Shown here one piece after another: positions 8,747 through 16,971 of a stretch of DNA of 64,000 nt. Each line of letters opens with the position of its first letter. Position 1 is the stretch's first letter. The notes beneath the pieces were generated by a model, which was not told the DNA's origin, did not search any database, and worked only from the letters and a program-made list of their open reading frames with translations. The translations under genes were made by a program, and so were the position numbers. Origin of the DNA: Dyella sp. AtDHG13. GTDB lineage: Bacteria; Pseudomonadota; Gammaproteobacteria; Xanthomonadales; Rhodanobacteraceae. The stretch covers positions 62,001 to 126,000 of the forward strand of contig NZ_QICJ01000013.1 of NCBI RefSeq assembly GCF_003201105.1. The letters run 5' to 3'.

Positions 8747-9310
8747 TCAACCGCTGGCGGAGGACGACGCGCCGGCCGGCGCGCTCTTGCCACCCTTGGC
8801 GCCTTTGCCTCCCTTGTGCGGGCCGCTGCCCTTGGGACCGCCCGGGTTGCGGTACATCGCGTCGGCGATCTGCTTCTGCTCCGGCGTCATGGCGGAGTAC
8901 AGATCGTCAAAGGCCGAGGCGAGCTTCTTCATGTTGTCCGCATGCGTCTGCGTGAGGTCGGCATACGACTTCATCGCTTCCGACGCGTTCATTGTCGGCA
9001 GCTTCTGCGCGCGCTCGCGGAACGCTTCGTCCGCCTTGCGCGCGTTGTCGCGCATGGTCTGCGCAAACGCATCCCAGGGCTTGGCTTGCGCGTCGGTGAT
9101 CTTCAGCTGGGCGTGCAGGTCGGCGATGCGCCGTTCCACCGCATCGGCGTGCTTTTGCCCATGATCCTGGGTGGATGCGGGCGTGGCGGTGGGCGGCTTC
9201 TGCGCGGCGGGCGCGGTGGTGGGCATGCCTTGCTGCGCCATGGCGGGTGCGGCGGCCAGGGCAAAGGAAAACAGCGCCGGCATGGTCAGGTTGCGAAGCA
9301 TGGTTTTCAT
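8747..9310 (-). CDS. Exported Spy/CpxP-like (LTXXQ) protein
   Basis: A 187-residue protein with a Sec signal peptide ending APAMAQQ around residue 25. The mature part has a Pro/Thr/Ala-rich linker, a helical Spy/CpxP-type core (LHAQLKITDAQAKPWDAFAQTMRDNARK and, later, YSAMTPEQKQIADAMYR, the second LTxxQ-like repeat), and a low-complexity Gly/Lys/Ser tail. Spy-family proteins are periplasmic ATP-independent chaperones or stress sensors, often induced by envelope stress or metals. The long linker and basic tail differ from enteric Spy. It is followed on the same strand by another exported low-complexity protein's gene upstream at 9348, so the two may be linked in envelope stress. Confidence 0.78.
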   Translation of the reverse strand: MKTMLRNLTMPALFSFALAAAPAMAQQGMPTTAPAAQKPPTATPASTQDHGQKHADAVERRIADLHAQLKITDAQAKPWDAFAQTMRDNARKADEAFRERAQKLPTMNASEAMKSYADLTQTHADNMKKLASAFDDLYSAMTPEQKQIADAMYRNPGGPKGSGPHKGGKGAKGGKSAPAGASSSASG

Positions 9311-9347
9311 GGTCGGTGTTCCCTAGGCAGAGCGGATCCGTAACGGC

Positions 9348-9701
9348 TCAGTAGCCGTCGTTGTCGTAATAGACGACGCCGGGCGGCGGCGGGGGCGGCG
9401 GTGAGCTGTAGACCACGGTGGGCGGCGGCTGCGGCGTGTTCGCATTGGAGATGGCCACGCCGGCCGCGACGCCGAGCAACGCACCGGCGACGATGGCGCC
9501 CGTGTCGCTGTGGTGATCGTCGTGATACTCGTAGTGGCCGTGGTCGTAGCGATGGTCGTCGTAGTGACGGTCATAGTGCTGCGGGGGCGGCGGACCGTGG
9601 TGATGCTGGGCCAGCGCGGGCAGGGGCAGTGTTGCCCACGCCGCGGCGATCGCGGCCGCGGCGAGCTTGTGGCGTAGTGCAATGGGCGAGTGGCGTTTCA
9701 T
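9348..9701 (-). CDS. Exported His/Tyr/Asp-rich low-complexity protein
   Basis: A 117-residue protein with a signal peptide ending PALAQ. The mature N terminus is full of His, Tyr, Asp and Pro (HHHGPPPPQHYDRHYDD and similar). A glycine-rich hydrophobic segment (IVAGALLGVAAGVAIS) follows, of the glycine-zipper kind, and then a Pro-rich tail ending YYDNDGY. The His/Asp richness suggests metal binding, but this is only inference. The start was set at ATG 9701 because the GGAGGG ribosome site sits 7 bases before it; the in-frame ATG two codons upstream is only one base from that site. Confidence 0.72.
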   Translation of the reverse strand: MKRHSPIALRHKLAAAAIAAAWATLPLPALAQHHHGPPPPQHYDRHYDDHRYDHGHYEYHDDHHSDTGAIVAGALLGVAAGVAISNANTPQPPPTVVYSSPPPPPPPGVVYYDNDGY

Positions 9702-9993
9702 CGGCATTCCCTCCGGTGTGACAACAACGGTGTCGCACGGTGGAAAGCGTAGGTCGCGCCACGTGCACGCCGGCACAACACCGCGCCGCAGTTTCATGCG
9801 GCTTTGGCGGCCGTTTGCCTATGTGGTGATGGCGTGATGGAAGCGTGTCCGCGAAGAGTGCCCGCCTTTGGAGGCGTCCCGATGCGGCGCTGGCCATGAG
9901 GCGATACATTGGGTCACCTGGCGAACGTACATGATGCCGTGCGGCCGCCGACGCGACATACTCGGCGCTCCTTCCAACGCTGCCGAGACGCCC

Positions 9994-11391
9994 ATGCTGA
10001 AACCCTTGCTCGCTTCCCTGCTGACCTGCTCGCTCGCGTTTCCCGCCATGGCTGCTGGCCTGGACGCCAACCAGGCGCAGGCGCGTGACATCTTCAGCCA
10101 TTTGATCGCCTTCAAGACGGAGATCGGGCAGGGCCAGGTGCCGGTGATGGCGAAGTACCTCGCCGGCCAGTTCCGCGCCGCGGGCTTTGCGGATTCGGAC
10201 ATCCATATCATTCCGCACGGTGAGACCGCGGCGATGGTGGTGCGCTATCGCGGCAATGGCACGGGCGGCAAGCCCATCGCGCTGATGGCGCACATGGACG
10301 TGGTGACGGCCAAGCCGGAAGACTGGCAGCGCGATCCGTTCAAGCTGATCGAGGAGAACGGCTATTTCTACGGTCGCGGCACGGAGGACATCAAGAGCGG
10401 CGTGACCGTGCTGGCGGCCAATTTCATCCAGCTGAAGAAGGCCGGCTTCGTGCCCACGCGCGACCTGATCATCGTCTATACCGGCGACGAGGAAACCTCG
10501 CAGGACACCATGGACGATCTGGTCAAGAACCATCGCGACCTGGTGGATGCGGAGTTCGCGCTCAACACGGATGCCGGCGGCGGTGAGCTGGGCGAGGACG
10601 GCAAGCCGCTCGTGTTCGGCCTGCAGACGGCCGAGAAAGCCTATGCGGATTTCGAGCTGACCACGCGCAATCCCGGCGGTCACAGTTCGCTACCGCGCGC
10701 CGACAATGCCATCTACGAGCTGGCCGATGCGCTGAAGAAAGTGCAGGGCTACGCGTTCCCGGTGATGTGGAACGACACCACCATCGCGTCTTTCAAGGCG
10801 CTGGGCGCCACCACGCAGGGCAAGCTGGGGCAGGCGATGCGCGACTTCGCCAAGGACCCGCACGATGCCGCCGCCGCGGCCGTGCTCGCCGCCGAGCCTT
10901 CGGAAGTGGGCAAGACGCGCACCACCTGCGTGGCCACCATGTTGCGTGGCGGCCATGCGGACAATGCGTTGCCGCAATCGGCGACCGCCAACATCAACTG
11001 CCGCGTGTTTCCGGGCGTGGCCATCGAGACGGTGCGAAAGACCCTGCAGGATCTCGTCGGCCCCAAGGTGGAAGTGACGCTGATCGGCCATGCCATATCG
11101 AGCGACGCATCGCCGCTGCGGCCTGACATCGTCGCGGCCGTGACCAAGGCGGTGCATTCCATCCGCCCGGGCGTGGCGGTCACGCCGGTGCAGGAGTCGG
11201 GGGCCACCGACGGCATCTATTTCCGCGCGGCGGGCATACCCACCTATGGCGTCAACGGCATGTTCATGAAGAACAGCGACTCGTTCGCGCACGGCCTCAA
11301 CGAGCGGGTGCCGGTGAAGTCGTTCTATGACGACGTTGCCTACTGGCATGTGCTGCTGACCACGCTGGCGGGGCCGGGTACGGCCAAATAA
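9994..11391 (+). CDS. Exported M20 family metallopeptidase
   Basis: A 465-residue protein with a signal peptide (LASLLTCSLAFPAMAAG). It has the full M20 dinuclear zinc site: the His and Asp of LMAHMDVV near residue 102, the Asp of GRGTEDIKSG near 130, the Glu-Glu of TGDEETSQ near 165, the Asp of NTDAGGGE near 190, and the His of SFAHGLNERV near 430. A dimerisation domain occupies roughly residues 215-330. M20 enzymes are carboxypeptidases, dipeptidases or deacylases; the exported form is probably a periplasmic dipeptidase or carboxypeptidase. It fits the neighbouring exported hydrolases as part of peptide scavenging. It ends just before a hairpin preceding the methyltransferase-like gene. Confidence 0.88.
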   Translation: MLKPLLASLLTCSLAFPAMAAGLDANQAQARDIFSHLIAFKTEIGQGQVPVMAKYLAGQFRAAGFADSDIHIIPHGETAAMVVRYRGNGTGGKPIALMAHMDVVTAKPEDWQRDPFKLIEENGYFYGRGTEDIKSGVTVLAANFIQLKKAGFVPTRDLIIVYTGDEETSQDTMDDLVKNHRDLVDAEFALNTDAGGGELGEDGKPLVFGLQTAEKAYADFELTTRNPGGHSSLPRADNAIYELADALKKVQGYAFPVMWNDTTIASFKALGATTQGKLGQAMRDFAKDPHDAAAAAVLAAEPSEVGKTRTTCVATMLRGGHADNALPQSATANINCRVFPGVAIETVRKTLQDLVGPKVEVTLIGHAISSDASPLRPDIVAAVTKAVHSIRPGVAVTPVQESGATDGIYFRAAGIPTYGVNGMFMKNSDSFAHGLNERVPVKSFYDDVAYWHVLLTTLAGPGTAK

Positions 11392-11435
11392 CGCGACGCG
11401 CGACCGTGCCGAAATGCACGCGGCGGTTTATGCTC

Positions 11436-11459
11436 TGGGGGCGCAGAATGGCGCCCCCA
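11436..11459. promoter_or_regulatory. Strong hairpin in leader of the exported methyltransferase gene
   Basis: Perfect 9-bp arms (tgggggcgc / gcgccccca) with a 6-base loop, ending 20 bases before the ATG at 11480. There is no T-run after it, so it is not a standard terminator of the upstream M20 peptidase gene. It could be a leader structure that affects translation or mRNA stability, or a protein-binding site. Confidence 0.5.
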
Positions 11460-11479
11460 CATCAGAGACGGAGTTCGAT

Positions 11480-12247
11480 ATGCGTCCCACCGCCCTTGCC
11501 GTGCTGGTAGCTCTTGCTTTCCCTGTCACCGCTGCGCTGGCCGCGTCGCCGGCGCCGACGGATGTTCCTTCCTACGTCACCGCCGCCGTCAACGACCCCG
11601 CCCGCAAGGACGACACGGCCAACGACGAGCGTCGCAAGATCGCCGACATCATGACCTTCGCGGAGGTGAAGCCCGGCCAGTCCGTGGTGGACCTGATCCC
11701 GGGCAGCGGCTATTTCACCCGCGTGTTCAGCGGCATCGTGGGGGCCAAGGGCCGCGTGTACGCGGTATGGCCGAACGAATACGGCAAGGAGGCCGTGTCC
11801 GACGTGCAGGCCTCCAAGGCGCTGGTGGCCAACCCGCATTACGCCAACGTCGGCGTGCTGATGGTGCCGTCCAAGGAGTTCAAGACGCCGGAGAAGGTTG
11901 ACCTGGTCTTCACGTCGCAGAACTACCACGACTACCCGGACAAGTTCATGGGCAACGTGGACCCCGTGGTGTTCGACAAGCAGGTGTTCGATGCGCTTAA
12001 GCCCGGCGGCCTGTTCGTGGTGATCGATCACGTGGCCGAGGCAGGCTCGGGCATGCGCGACACCGATACGCTGCACCGCATCGATCCGGCCATCGTGAAG
12101 AAGCAGGTGGAGTCGGTCGGTTTTGTCTTCGACGGCGAGAGCGACGTACTGCGCAATCCGAAGGACCCGCACAACATCAAGGTATTCGACAAGTCGATCC
12201 GCGGTCATACCGACCAGTTCGTCTATCGTTTCCGCAAGCCCGGCTGA
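11480..12247 (+). CDS. Exported class I methyltransferase-like protein
   Basis: A 255-residue protein with a clear signal peptide (residues 1-22, ending AALAASP). The mature part has a class I methyltransferase fold: motif I is VVDLIPGSGYFTRVF near residue 70, an acidic strand follows near GRVYAVWPNEYG, and the post-motif FDALKPGGLFVVIDHVAE is typical. The family is common in proteobacteria and almost always exported, which is puzzling because S-adenosylmethionine is not thought to be available in the periplasm. The substrate is unknown and a non-methyltransferase role is possible. The start follows a strong hairpin; GGAG lies upstream of the ATG. Confidence 0.82.
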   Translation: MRPTALAVLVALAFPVTAALAASPAPTDVPSYVTAAVNDPARKDDTANDERRKIADIMTFAEVKPGQSVVDLIPGSGYFTRVFSGIVGAKGRVYAVWPNEYGKEAVSDVQASKALVANPHYANVGVLMVPSKEFKTPEKVDLVFTSQNYHDYPDKFMGNVDPVVFDKQVFDALKPGGLFVVIDHVAEAGSGMRDTDTLHRIDPAIVKKQVESVGFVFDGESDVLRNPKDPHNIKVFDKSIRGHTDQFVYRFRKPG

Positions 12248-12268
12248 TCTTCGAGTGGTACACCCCGT

Positions 12269-12478
12269 TTGACCGAGTCACAGCAAAACACCAAGGCGGA
12301 GGGCGCAGCCGCGCCCTCCAGCGATCCACCGCCCACGCCACCGCAACGCCCGGATGACGAAGACTGCTGCGGCCAGGGTTGCGTGCCGTGCATCTTCGAT
12401 CTCTATGACGAAGCCATGGGGCGCTACCGCGAGGAACTCGCGGCATGGAAGGAACGGCACCCGGGCGAATCGCCCTGA
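12269..12478 (+). CDS. Small oxidoreductase-like domain protein (CCGxGCxxC)
   Basis: A 69-residue protein. After a Pro/Ala-rich N terminus it carries DDEDCCGQGCVPCIFDLYDEAMGRY, the signature of the oxidoreductase-like N-terminal domain family found in bacterial small proteins and eukaryotic OXLD1. The four cysteines suggest a metal or redox site; the function is unknown. No ATG or GTG fits, so a TTG at 12269 is taken as the start, which leaves the N terminus uncertain. It follows the methyltransferase-like gene by about 20 bases and may be cotranscribed with it. Confidence 0.72.
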   Translation: MTESQQNTKAEGAAAPSSDPPPTPPQRPDDEDCCGQGCVPCIFDLYDEAMGRYREELAAWKERHPGESP

Positions 12479-12502
12479 TGACGGGCTGGACGCGCGTCTC
12501 AG

Positions 12503-13585
12503 CTAGGGTGCCGGCGCCGGCATGAACTTGAACGACGGCGTCTCCACGAATTGCGCCGACACCTCGCCTGCAAAGACCTTGCCTCCGGCCATGGTGAGCT
12601 TCTTCACCGGCGCGCCGGGCTTCAGGTCCAGCTTGTGCAGATCGACCCAGAAGGTGTTCGGCGTGGTGGCGGAGTCGAAGTAGTAGGTGAGGTTCTTCTG
12701 GTCGGCCACGGTGTGCCAGATGGTCGATGAAAGATTCGGCTGGTCCGGCGTGGAAATGCCCAGGGGCACGCTCACGGAGCGCTGCACGCTCAGCACTTCG
12801 GCCACGGCCTGGTACTGATAGTTTTCGTTGGGCACGCCCTTGATGTAGTTCGGGTCGAGTTTTTTCGGCACGGCATCGAGCAGGAAGGACGCGCGCGCGA
12901 AGCGGTCGGCGGCGCGGTTCGTGCCCGGAAGAAATTTCAGGCCGCCAATGCTTTCCCAGTACTCGTACAGCGCCAGCTGCTTGTCGTAGATCGGCGAGTT
13001 GGTCATCACCTTGTACTGATGGCCGTGATGGATCACCAACTTGCCGTCGATGTATTCGAGGATGGCCGAATCACCCGTGGCATCGGACAGCGACAGGTGA
13101 ATGGTGAGCGGCTTTCCGTTCGGCAGCGGCGGGGCGATGACCTGGAACGGCTCCTTCGCCAACGCCTTTACAGCGTCGCCCACGTTGGCGAAGTTGTCGA
13201 GTACATATTGGCCCCACAGGCTGATGGCCATATGCGGCCGCTTCGGGTCGGGCTTGCCGTAGTCGGTCTCGGCCAGGTACAGCGCGTTCATCACCAGGCC
13301 CTTCTCGTTGATACCATCGACGCTGCCGATGTCGTAGCCGGCGACGATCACGCTGCCGTAGCGCGATGTCCAACGAGGTGATTTTGGGCCCGCGTTGCCG
13401 TCGTGGCGAATACCCGCGGGAAACACCCACATGTTGGAGCCCATGTCTTCCGACCAGTCCATGTTGCGACCGGTGATCACGGTATCGTCCTGGCCCACGT
13501 AGAGCGTGCGCGTGCAGGCGTGCGAGGAAAGCGTCGCCAGCGAAGCGGCGAGGGCGGCGGCAAGGGCGAGCATGTGGCGGCGCAT
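12503..13585 (-). CDS. Exported linear amide C-N hydrolase (choloylglycine hydrolase / penicillin V acylase family)
   Basis: A 360-residue Ntn hydrolase. The signal peptide ends at SSHA and the next residue is Cys24, which after processing becomes the N-terminal nucleophile, as the mechanism needs. The GRNMDW motif near residue 41, the NEKGLVMNALYL segment and the later DNFANVGDAVKAL segment match the family. Members hydrolyse linear amides: penicillin V, bile salts or N-acyl-homoserine lactones. In a soil or plant-associated proteobacterium an acyl-homoserine lactone or penicillin acylase role is more plausible than bile-salt hydrolysis, but the sequence does not decide. It is transcribed divergently from the creatininase-family gene. 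Confidence 0.88.
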   Translation of the reverse strand: MRRHMLALAAALAASLATLSSHACTRTLYVGQDDTVITGRNMDWSEDMGSNMWVFPAGIRHDGNAGPKSPRWTSRYGSVIVAGYDIGSVDGINEKGLVMNALYLAETDYGKPDPKRPHMAISLWGQYVLDNFANVGDAVKALAKEPFQVIAPPLPNGKPLTIHLSLSDATGDSAILEYIDGKLVIHHGHQYKVMTNSPIYDKQLALYEYWESIGGLKFLPGTNRAADRFARASFLLDAVPKKLDPNYIKGVPNENYQYQAVAEVLSVQRSVSVPLGISTPDQPNLSSTIWHTVADQKNLTYYFDSATTPNTFWVDLHKLDLKPGAPVKKLTMAGGKVFAGEVSAQFVETPSFKFMPAPAP

Positions 13586-13797
13586 GGGCAGCTCCAGGGC
13601 AGTGGCGGGGCAAGGCGCGCGGATAGGGAACAGAGCACGGCGCGCATGAAAGGCCCGTGTATCGCCCAAACCCTTGTGGAAAGGGTGTTTGTGCCGCTTT
13701 GGGAGTGATCTTTGCGGGCCGGTGGGCCCGGCCTGTACGGGGTGCGCCGCCGCGGCATGGGCCTTACACTTGGCGCCTGGTTTTTCAGGACGATCCA

Positions 13798-14610
13798 ATG
13801 CCTTATCCGTCGTTGCGAGCCCTGCTGTGCGGCGCCTTGCTGCTCGGCGCCCACGCCGCCTTCGCCCAGACGCCGCGCACGGTGCAGCTCGAAGACCTCA
13901 CCTGGACCGAGATCCGCGACCAGGTCCAGGCCGGCAAGACCACCATCATCATTCCCATCGGCGGCACCGAGCAGAGCGGCCCCGGCATCGCCGTGGGCAA
14001 GCACAACGCGCGCGCGGCCTACCTGTCGCAGAAGATCGCTGAGCGCCTGGGCAATGCCCTGGTCGCGCCGGTGGTGGCCTACGTGCCGGAGGGCAACACC
14101 GCGCCGCCCAGTTCGCACATGCGTTTTCCGGGCACCATCACCGTGCCCGACGCGGTGTTCGAGCAGATGCTGGAATCGGCGGCGCAGAGCTTCGCGGTGC
14201 ACGGGTTCCGCAATGTCGTCTTCCTGGGCGACCACGGCGGTTACCAGAAAGACCTGGAACGCGTAGCGGCCCGGCTGAACAAGGCGTGGGGCGGCAAGGC
14301 CCGCGCCATCGTGCCGCCGGAGTACTACGCCACCTCGTCCGAGGGCTTCAACCAGATCCTGCGCCAGCACGGCATCAAGGACGACGAAATCGGCACCCAT
14401 GCGGGCCTGGCCGACACTTCGCTGCAACTGGCCGTGGCCCCGCAGATGGTGCGGCTGGATCGCCTGCAGCACGGCCCCAGGCTGGGCACGGCCGATGGCG
14501 TCTACGGCGGCGACCCGCGCCGCTCCTCCGCTGACCTCGGTCAGCTGGGCGTGGATGCTATTGTGGTAAATACCGCCAACGCCTTGCGTCGCGACACGCA
14601 GGCGCGCTGA
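13798..14610 (+). CDS. Exported creatininase-family protein with altered metal-site motifs
   Basis: A 270-residue protein with a signal peptide (LLCGALLLGAHAAFAQ). The creatininase/FAPy-deformylase (ArfB-like) fold is recognised from IIIPIGGTEQSGPGIAVGKHN, LGDHGGYQKDLE and THAGLADTSLQL. Classical enzymes read E-Q-H-G-P-H-L and then D in the first motif and H-A-G-x-x-E in the last. Here the first His is Ser, the second is Gly, the Asp region is KHN and the last Glu is Asp. The subfamily with GKHN is widespread, so this is not decay, but the metal site and substrate must differ from creatininase. It is divergent from the amide hydrolase and 39 bp before the beta-propeller gene. Confidence 0.8.
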   Translation: MPYPSLRALLCGALLLGAHAAFAQTPRTVQLEDLTWTEIRDQVQAGKTTIIIPIGGTEQSGPGIAVGKHNARAAYLSQKIAERLGNALVAPVVAYVPEGNTAPPSSHMRFPGTITVPDAVFEQMLESAAQSFAVHGFRNVVFLGDHGGYQKDLERVAARLNKAWGGKARAIVPPEYYATSSEGFNQILRQHGIKDDEIGTHAGLADTSLQLAVAPQMVRLDRLQHGPRLGTADGVYGGDPRRSSADLGQLGVDAIVVNTANALRRDTQAR

Positions 14611-14649
14611 ATGAACCTCCCCCTGTATCACTCAACCAAGTTGTGACCC

Positions 14650-15825
14650 ATGGCCATCGCTAAATCCCTGCGTTCCTCCCGTCTGTTCCGACTCGCACCG
14701 CTCGCGCTGGCCGCGGCGTGCCTGGGCGGCACCGCCCTGGCGGCTTCGGCCGTGAACACCGTGCCCGGCATGCCGCCGGTGGTGAATCCCGCCGACATGT
14801 ACAGCGAGGCCGCCGCCGGTCACCTGAGCCCGGCGGTGAAGAACGACCTGGAACGCATCTACGTGCCGAACCTGCGTTCCAACGACGTCTACGTGATCGA
14901 TCCGAAGACGTACAAGGTCGTGGACAAGTTCAAGGTGGGCGAGGGCCCGCAGCACGTGGTGCCGTCGTGGGACCTGCGCACCCTGTGGGTGACCAACAAC
15001 GCCGAGCGCAAGAAGACCGGCAGCCTCACGCCGATCGACCCGCGCACCGGCAAGCCGGGCGCGGCGGTGCCGGTGGATGACCCGTACAACATGTACTTCA
15101 CGCCGGACGGCAAGGAATCCATCGTGGTGGCCGAGGCCTTCGCGCGCCTGGACTTCCGCGACGCGCACACGCAGGCGCTGCACGCCAGCCTGCAGGCGCC
15201 GGAGTGCAAGGGCATCAACCACGCCGAGTTCTCCATCGACGGCAGCTTCGCCATCTTCACCTGCGAGTTCACCGGCAAGCTGGTGAAGATCGACATGGTC
15301 AACCGCAAGGTGGTCGGCTATCTGGACCTGTCCAAGAAGGGCATGCCGCAGGACATCCGCTCCTCTCCCGATGGCAAGACCTTCTACGTCGCCGACATGA
15401 TGGCCGACGGCCTGTACCTGATCGATCCCTACAGCTTCAAGCAGGTCGGCTTCATCAAGACCGGCGTGGGCACGCACGGCCTGTACCCCAGCCGCGACGG
15501 CACCAAGCTCTACGTCGCCAACCGCGGCTCCAACAAGGTGCACGGCCCACGCGGCGGCAAGGGCAGCGTGTCGGTGGTGGACTTCGCCTCGCAGAAGGTC
15601 GTGGCCAACTGGCCGATCCCCGGCGGCGGCAGCCCGGACATGGGCAACGTGAGCGCGGACGGCAAGACGCTGTGGCTCTCCGGCCGCTTCGACGACGTGG
15701 TCTACGCCTTCGACACCACCACCGGCCAGGTGCGCAGCATCAAGGTCGGCCAGGAGCCGCACGGCCTCGCCGTATGGCCGCAGCCGGGCCGCTACTCGCT
15801 GGGCCATACCGGCATCATGCGCTGA
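14650..15825 (+). CDS. Exported YVTN/YncE-like beta-propeller protein
   Basis: A 391-residue protein with a twin-helix signal peptide ending ALAASA near residue 33. The mature part is a run of YVTN-type propeller blades: ERIYVPNLRSNDVYVIDPKT, RTLWVTNN, DGKTFYVADMMADGLYLIDP, TKLYVANRGSNKV and GKTLWLSGRFDDVVYAFDTTTG. Such proteins (YncE type) bind ligands or DNA in the periplasm; some are lactonase-like. Codon choice is strongly biased to C-ending codons, which suggests high expression. It probably forms a unit with the creatininase-family gene, and transcription ends at the terminator at 15850. Confidence 0.85.
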   Translation: MAIAKSLRSSRLFRLAPLALAAACLGGTALAASAVNTVPGMPPVVNPADMYSEAAAGHLSPAVKNDLERIYVPNLRSNDVYVIDPKTYKVVDKFKVGEGPQHVVPSWDLRTLWVTNNAERKKTGSLTPIDPRTGKPGAAVPVDDPYNMYFTPDGKESIVVAEAFARLDFRDAHTQALHASLQAPECKGINHAEFSIDGSFAIFTCEFTGKLVKIDMVNRKVVGYLDLSKKGMPQDIRSSPDGKTFYVADMMADGLYLIDPYSFKQVGFIKTGVGTHGLYPSRDGTKLYVANRGSNKVHGPRGGKGSVSVVDFASQKVVANWPIPGGGSPDMGNVSADGKTLWLSGRFDDVVYAFDTTTGQVRSIKVGQEPHGLAVWPQPGRYSLGHTGIMR

Positions 15826-15848
15826 GCGAAAGCTGGCGCAGCGAACGA

Positions 15849-15881
15849 AACGGCGGCCTCACGGGCCGCCGTTTTTTTTGG
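15849..15881 (+). terminator. Rho-independent terminator after the beta-propeller gene
   Basis: GC-rich stem cggcggcc / ggccgccg with a short loop, followed by an uninterrupted run of eight T. It lies 25 bases after the propeller stop codon and is the clearest intrinsic terminator in the window. Confidence 0.92.
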
Positions 15882-15963
15882 GGCGGATGCGCAGGGTCAC
15901 GGCCAGGGCTGGCATTTTCCCGGCCAGCCCCCACGTGTGAAGCTTCCCCGTCGAGGAAGCCCC

Positions 15964-16962
15964 ATGATTCCGTTTTCCGTACTCGATCTGGCGCCCGTCA
16001 CCGAAGGCAGCAACACCACGCAGGCGTTCGCCAACACGCTGGACCTGGCGCGCCGCGCCGAGCAGCTGGGCTATACGCGTTACTGGCTGGCCGAGCACCA
16101 CAACATGCCGGGCATCGCCAGCGCCGCGACCGCCGTGCTGATCGGCCACGTAGCCGGCGGCACGTCGACCATCCGCGTGGGCGCGGGCGGCATCATGCTG
16201 CCCAACCATGCGCCGCTGCAGGTGGCCGAGCAGTTCGGCACGCTGGCGTCGCTGTATCCGGGACGCATCGATCTGGGGCTGGGCCGCGCGCCCGGCACCG
16301 ACCAGCCCACGGCGCGCGCGCTGCGGCGCTATTTCGACAGCGCCGAGGCCTTCCCGCAGGACGTGGCCGAGCTGCTCGCCTATTTCGAACCCGCCACGCC
16401 GGAACAGCCCGTGCGCGCCGTGCCGGGTGCGGGCATCGAAGTGCCGGTGTGGCTGCTGGGCTCCAGCCTGTTCAGCGCACGGCTCGCCGCGGCCATGGGC
16501 CTGCCGTTCGCCTTCGCCTCGCACTTCGCGCCGGATGCGATGGACGAGGCGCTGGCGCTGTATCGCCGCGACTTCCGTCCTTCCGCGAGGCTGCAGTCGC
16601 CGTACGCGATGCTGGGCGTGAACATCGTCGCGGCCGAGAGCGATGCCGAAGCGAAGCGCCTGTTCACCACGCAGCAGCAGAGCTTCATCAACCTGCGCCG
16701 TGGGCGTCCCGGCCTGATTCCGCCGCCGATCGACGATATCGAAAGCTATTGGACGCCTACCGAGAAATTTGGCGTGGAGCGTGCGCTCGCCTGCGCGGTG
16801 ATCGGCAGTCCCGACACGGTGAAGGAGGGCATCGAAGCCTTCATCGCGCGTCATCGTCCCGATGAGTTGATGGTGACCGCTAACGTGTTCGACCACGAGG
16901 CGCGTTGCCGTTCGTTCGCGCTGGTGGCCGAGGCGCGCGAGCGCCTGTCTGCCGCGCACTGA
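15964..16962 (+). CDS. LLM class (luciferase-like) flavin-dependent monooxygenase
   Basis: A 332-residue soluble protein of the bacterial luciferase-like superfamily, YhbW-type subgroup. Landmarks: [12 protein letters not shown] at the N terminus, the [15 protein letters not shown] block near residue 40 (typical flavin-pocket His-His), [24 protein letters not shown] near 80, and [16 protein letters not shown] near 100. The C terminus has [13 protein letters not shown]. These enzymes use FMNH2 from a partner reductase to oxidise small organics. No reductase gene is adjacent. The start at 15964 follows a GAGGAAG ribosome site. Confidence 0.88.
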   Translation: MIPFSVLDLAPVTEGSNTTQAFANTLDLARRAEQLGYTRYWLAEHHNMPGIASAATAVLIGHVAGGTSTIRVGAGGIMLPNHAPLQVAEQFGTLASLYPGRIDLGLGRAPGTDQPTARALRRYFDSAEAFPQDVAELLAYFEPATPEQPVRAVPGAGIEVPVWLLGSSLFSARLAAAMGLPFAFASHFAPDAMDEALALYRRDFRPSARLQSPYAMLGVNIVAAESDAEAKRLFTTQQQSFINLRRGRPGLIPPPIDDIESYWTPTEKFGVERALACAVIGSPDTVKEGIEAFIARHRPDELMVTANVFDHEARCRSFALVAEARERLSAAH

Positions 16963-16971
16963 ACGCTGCGC

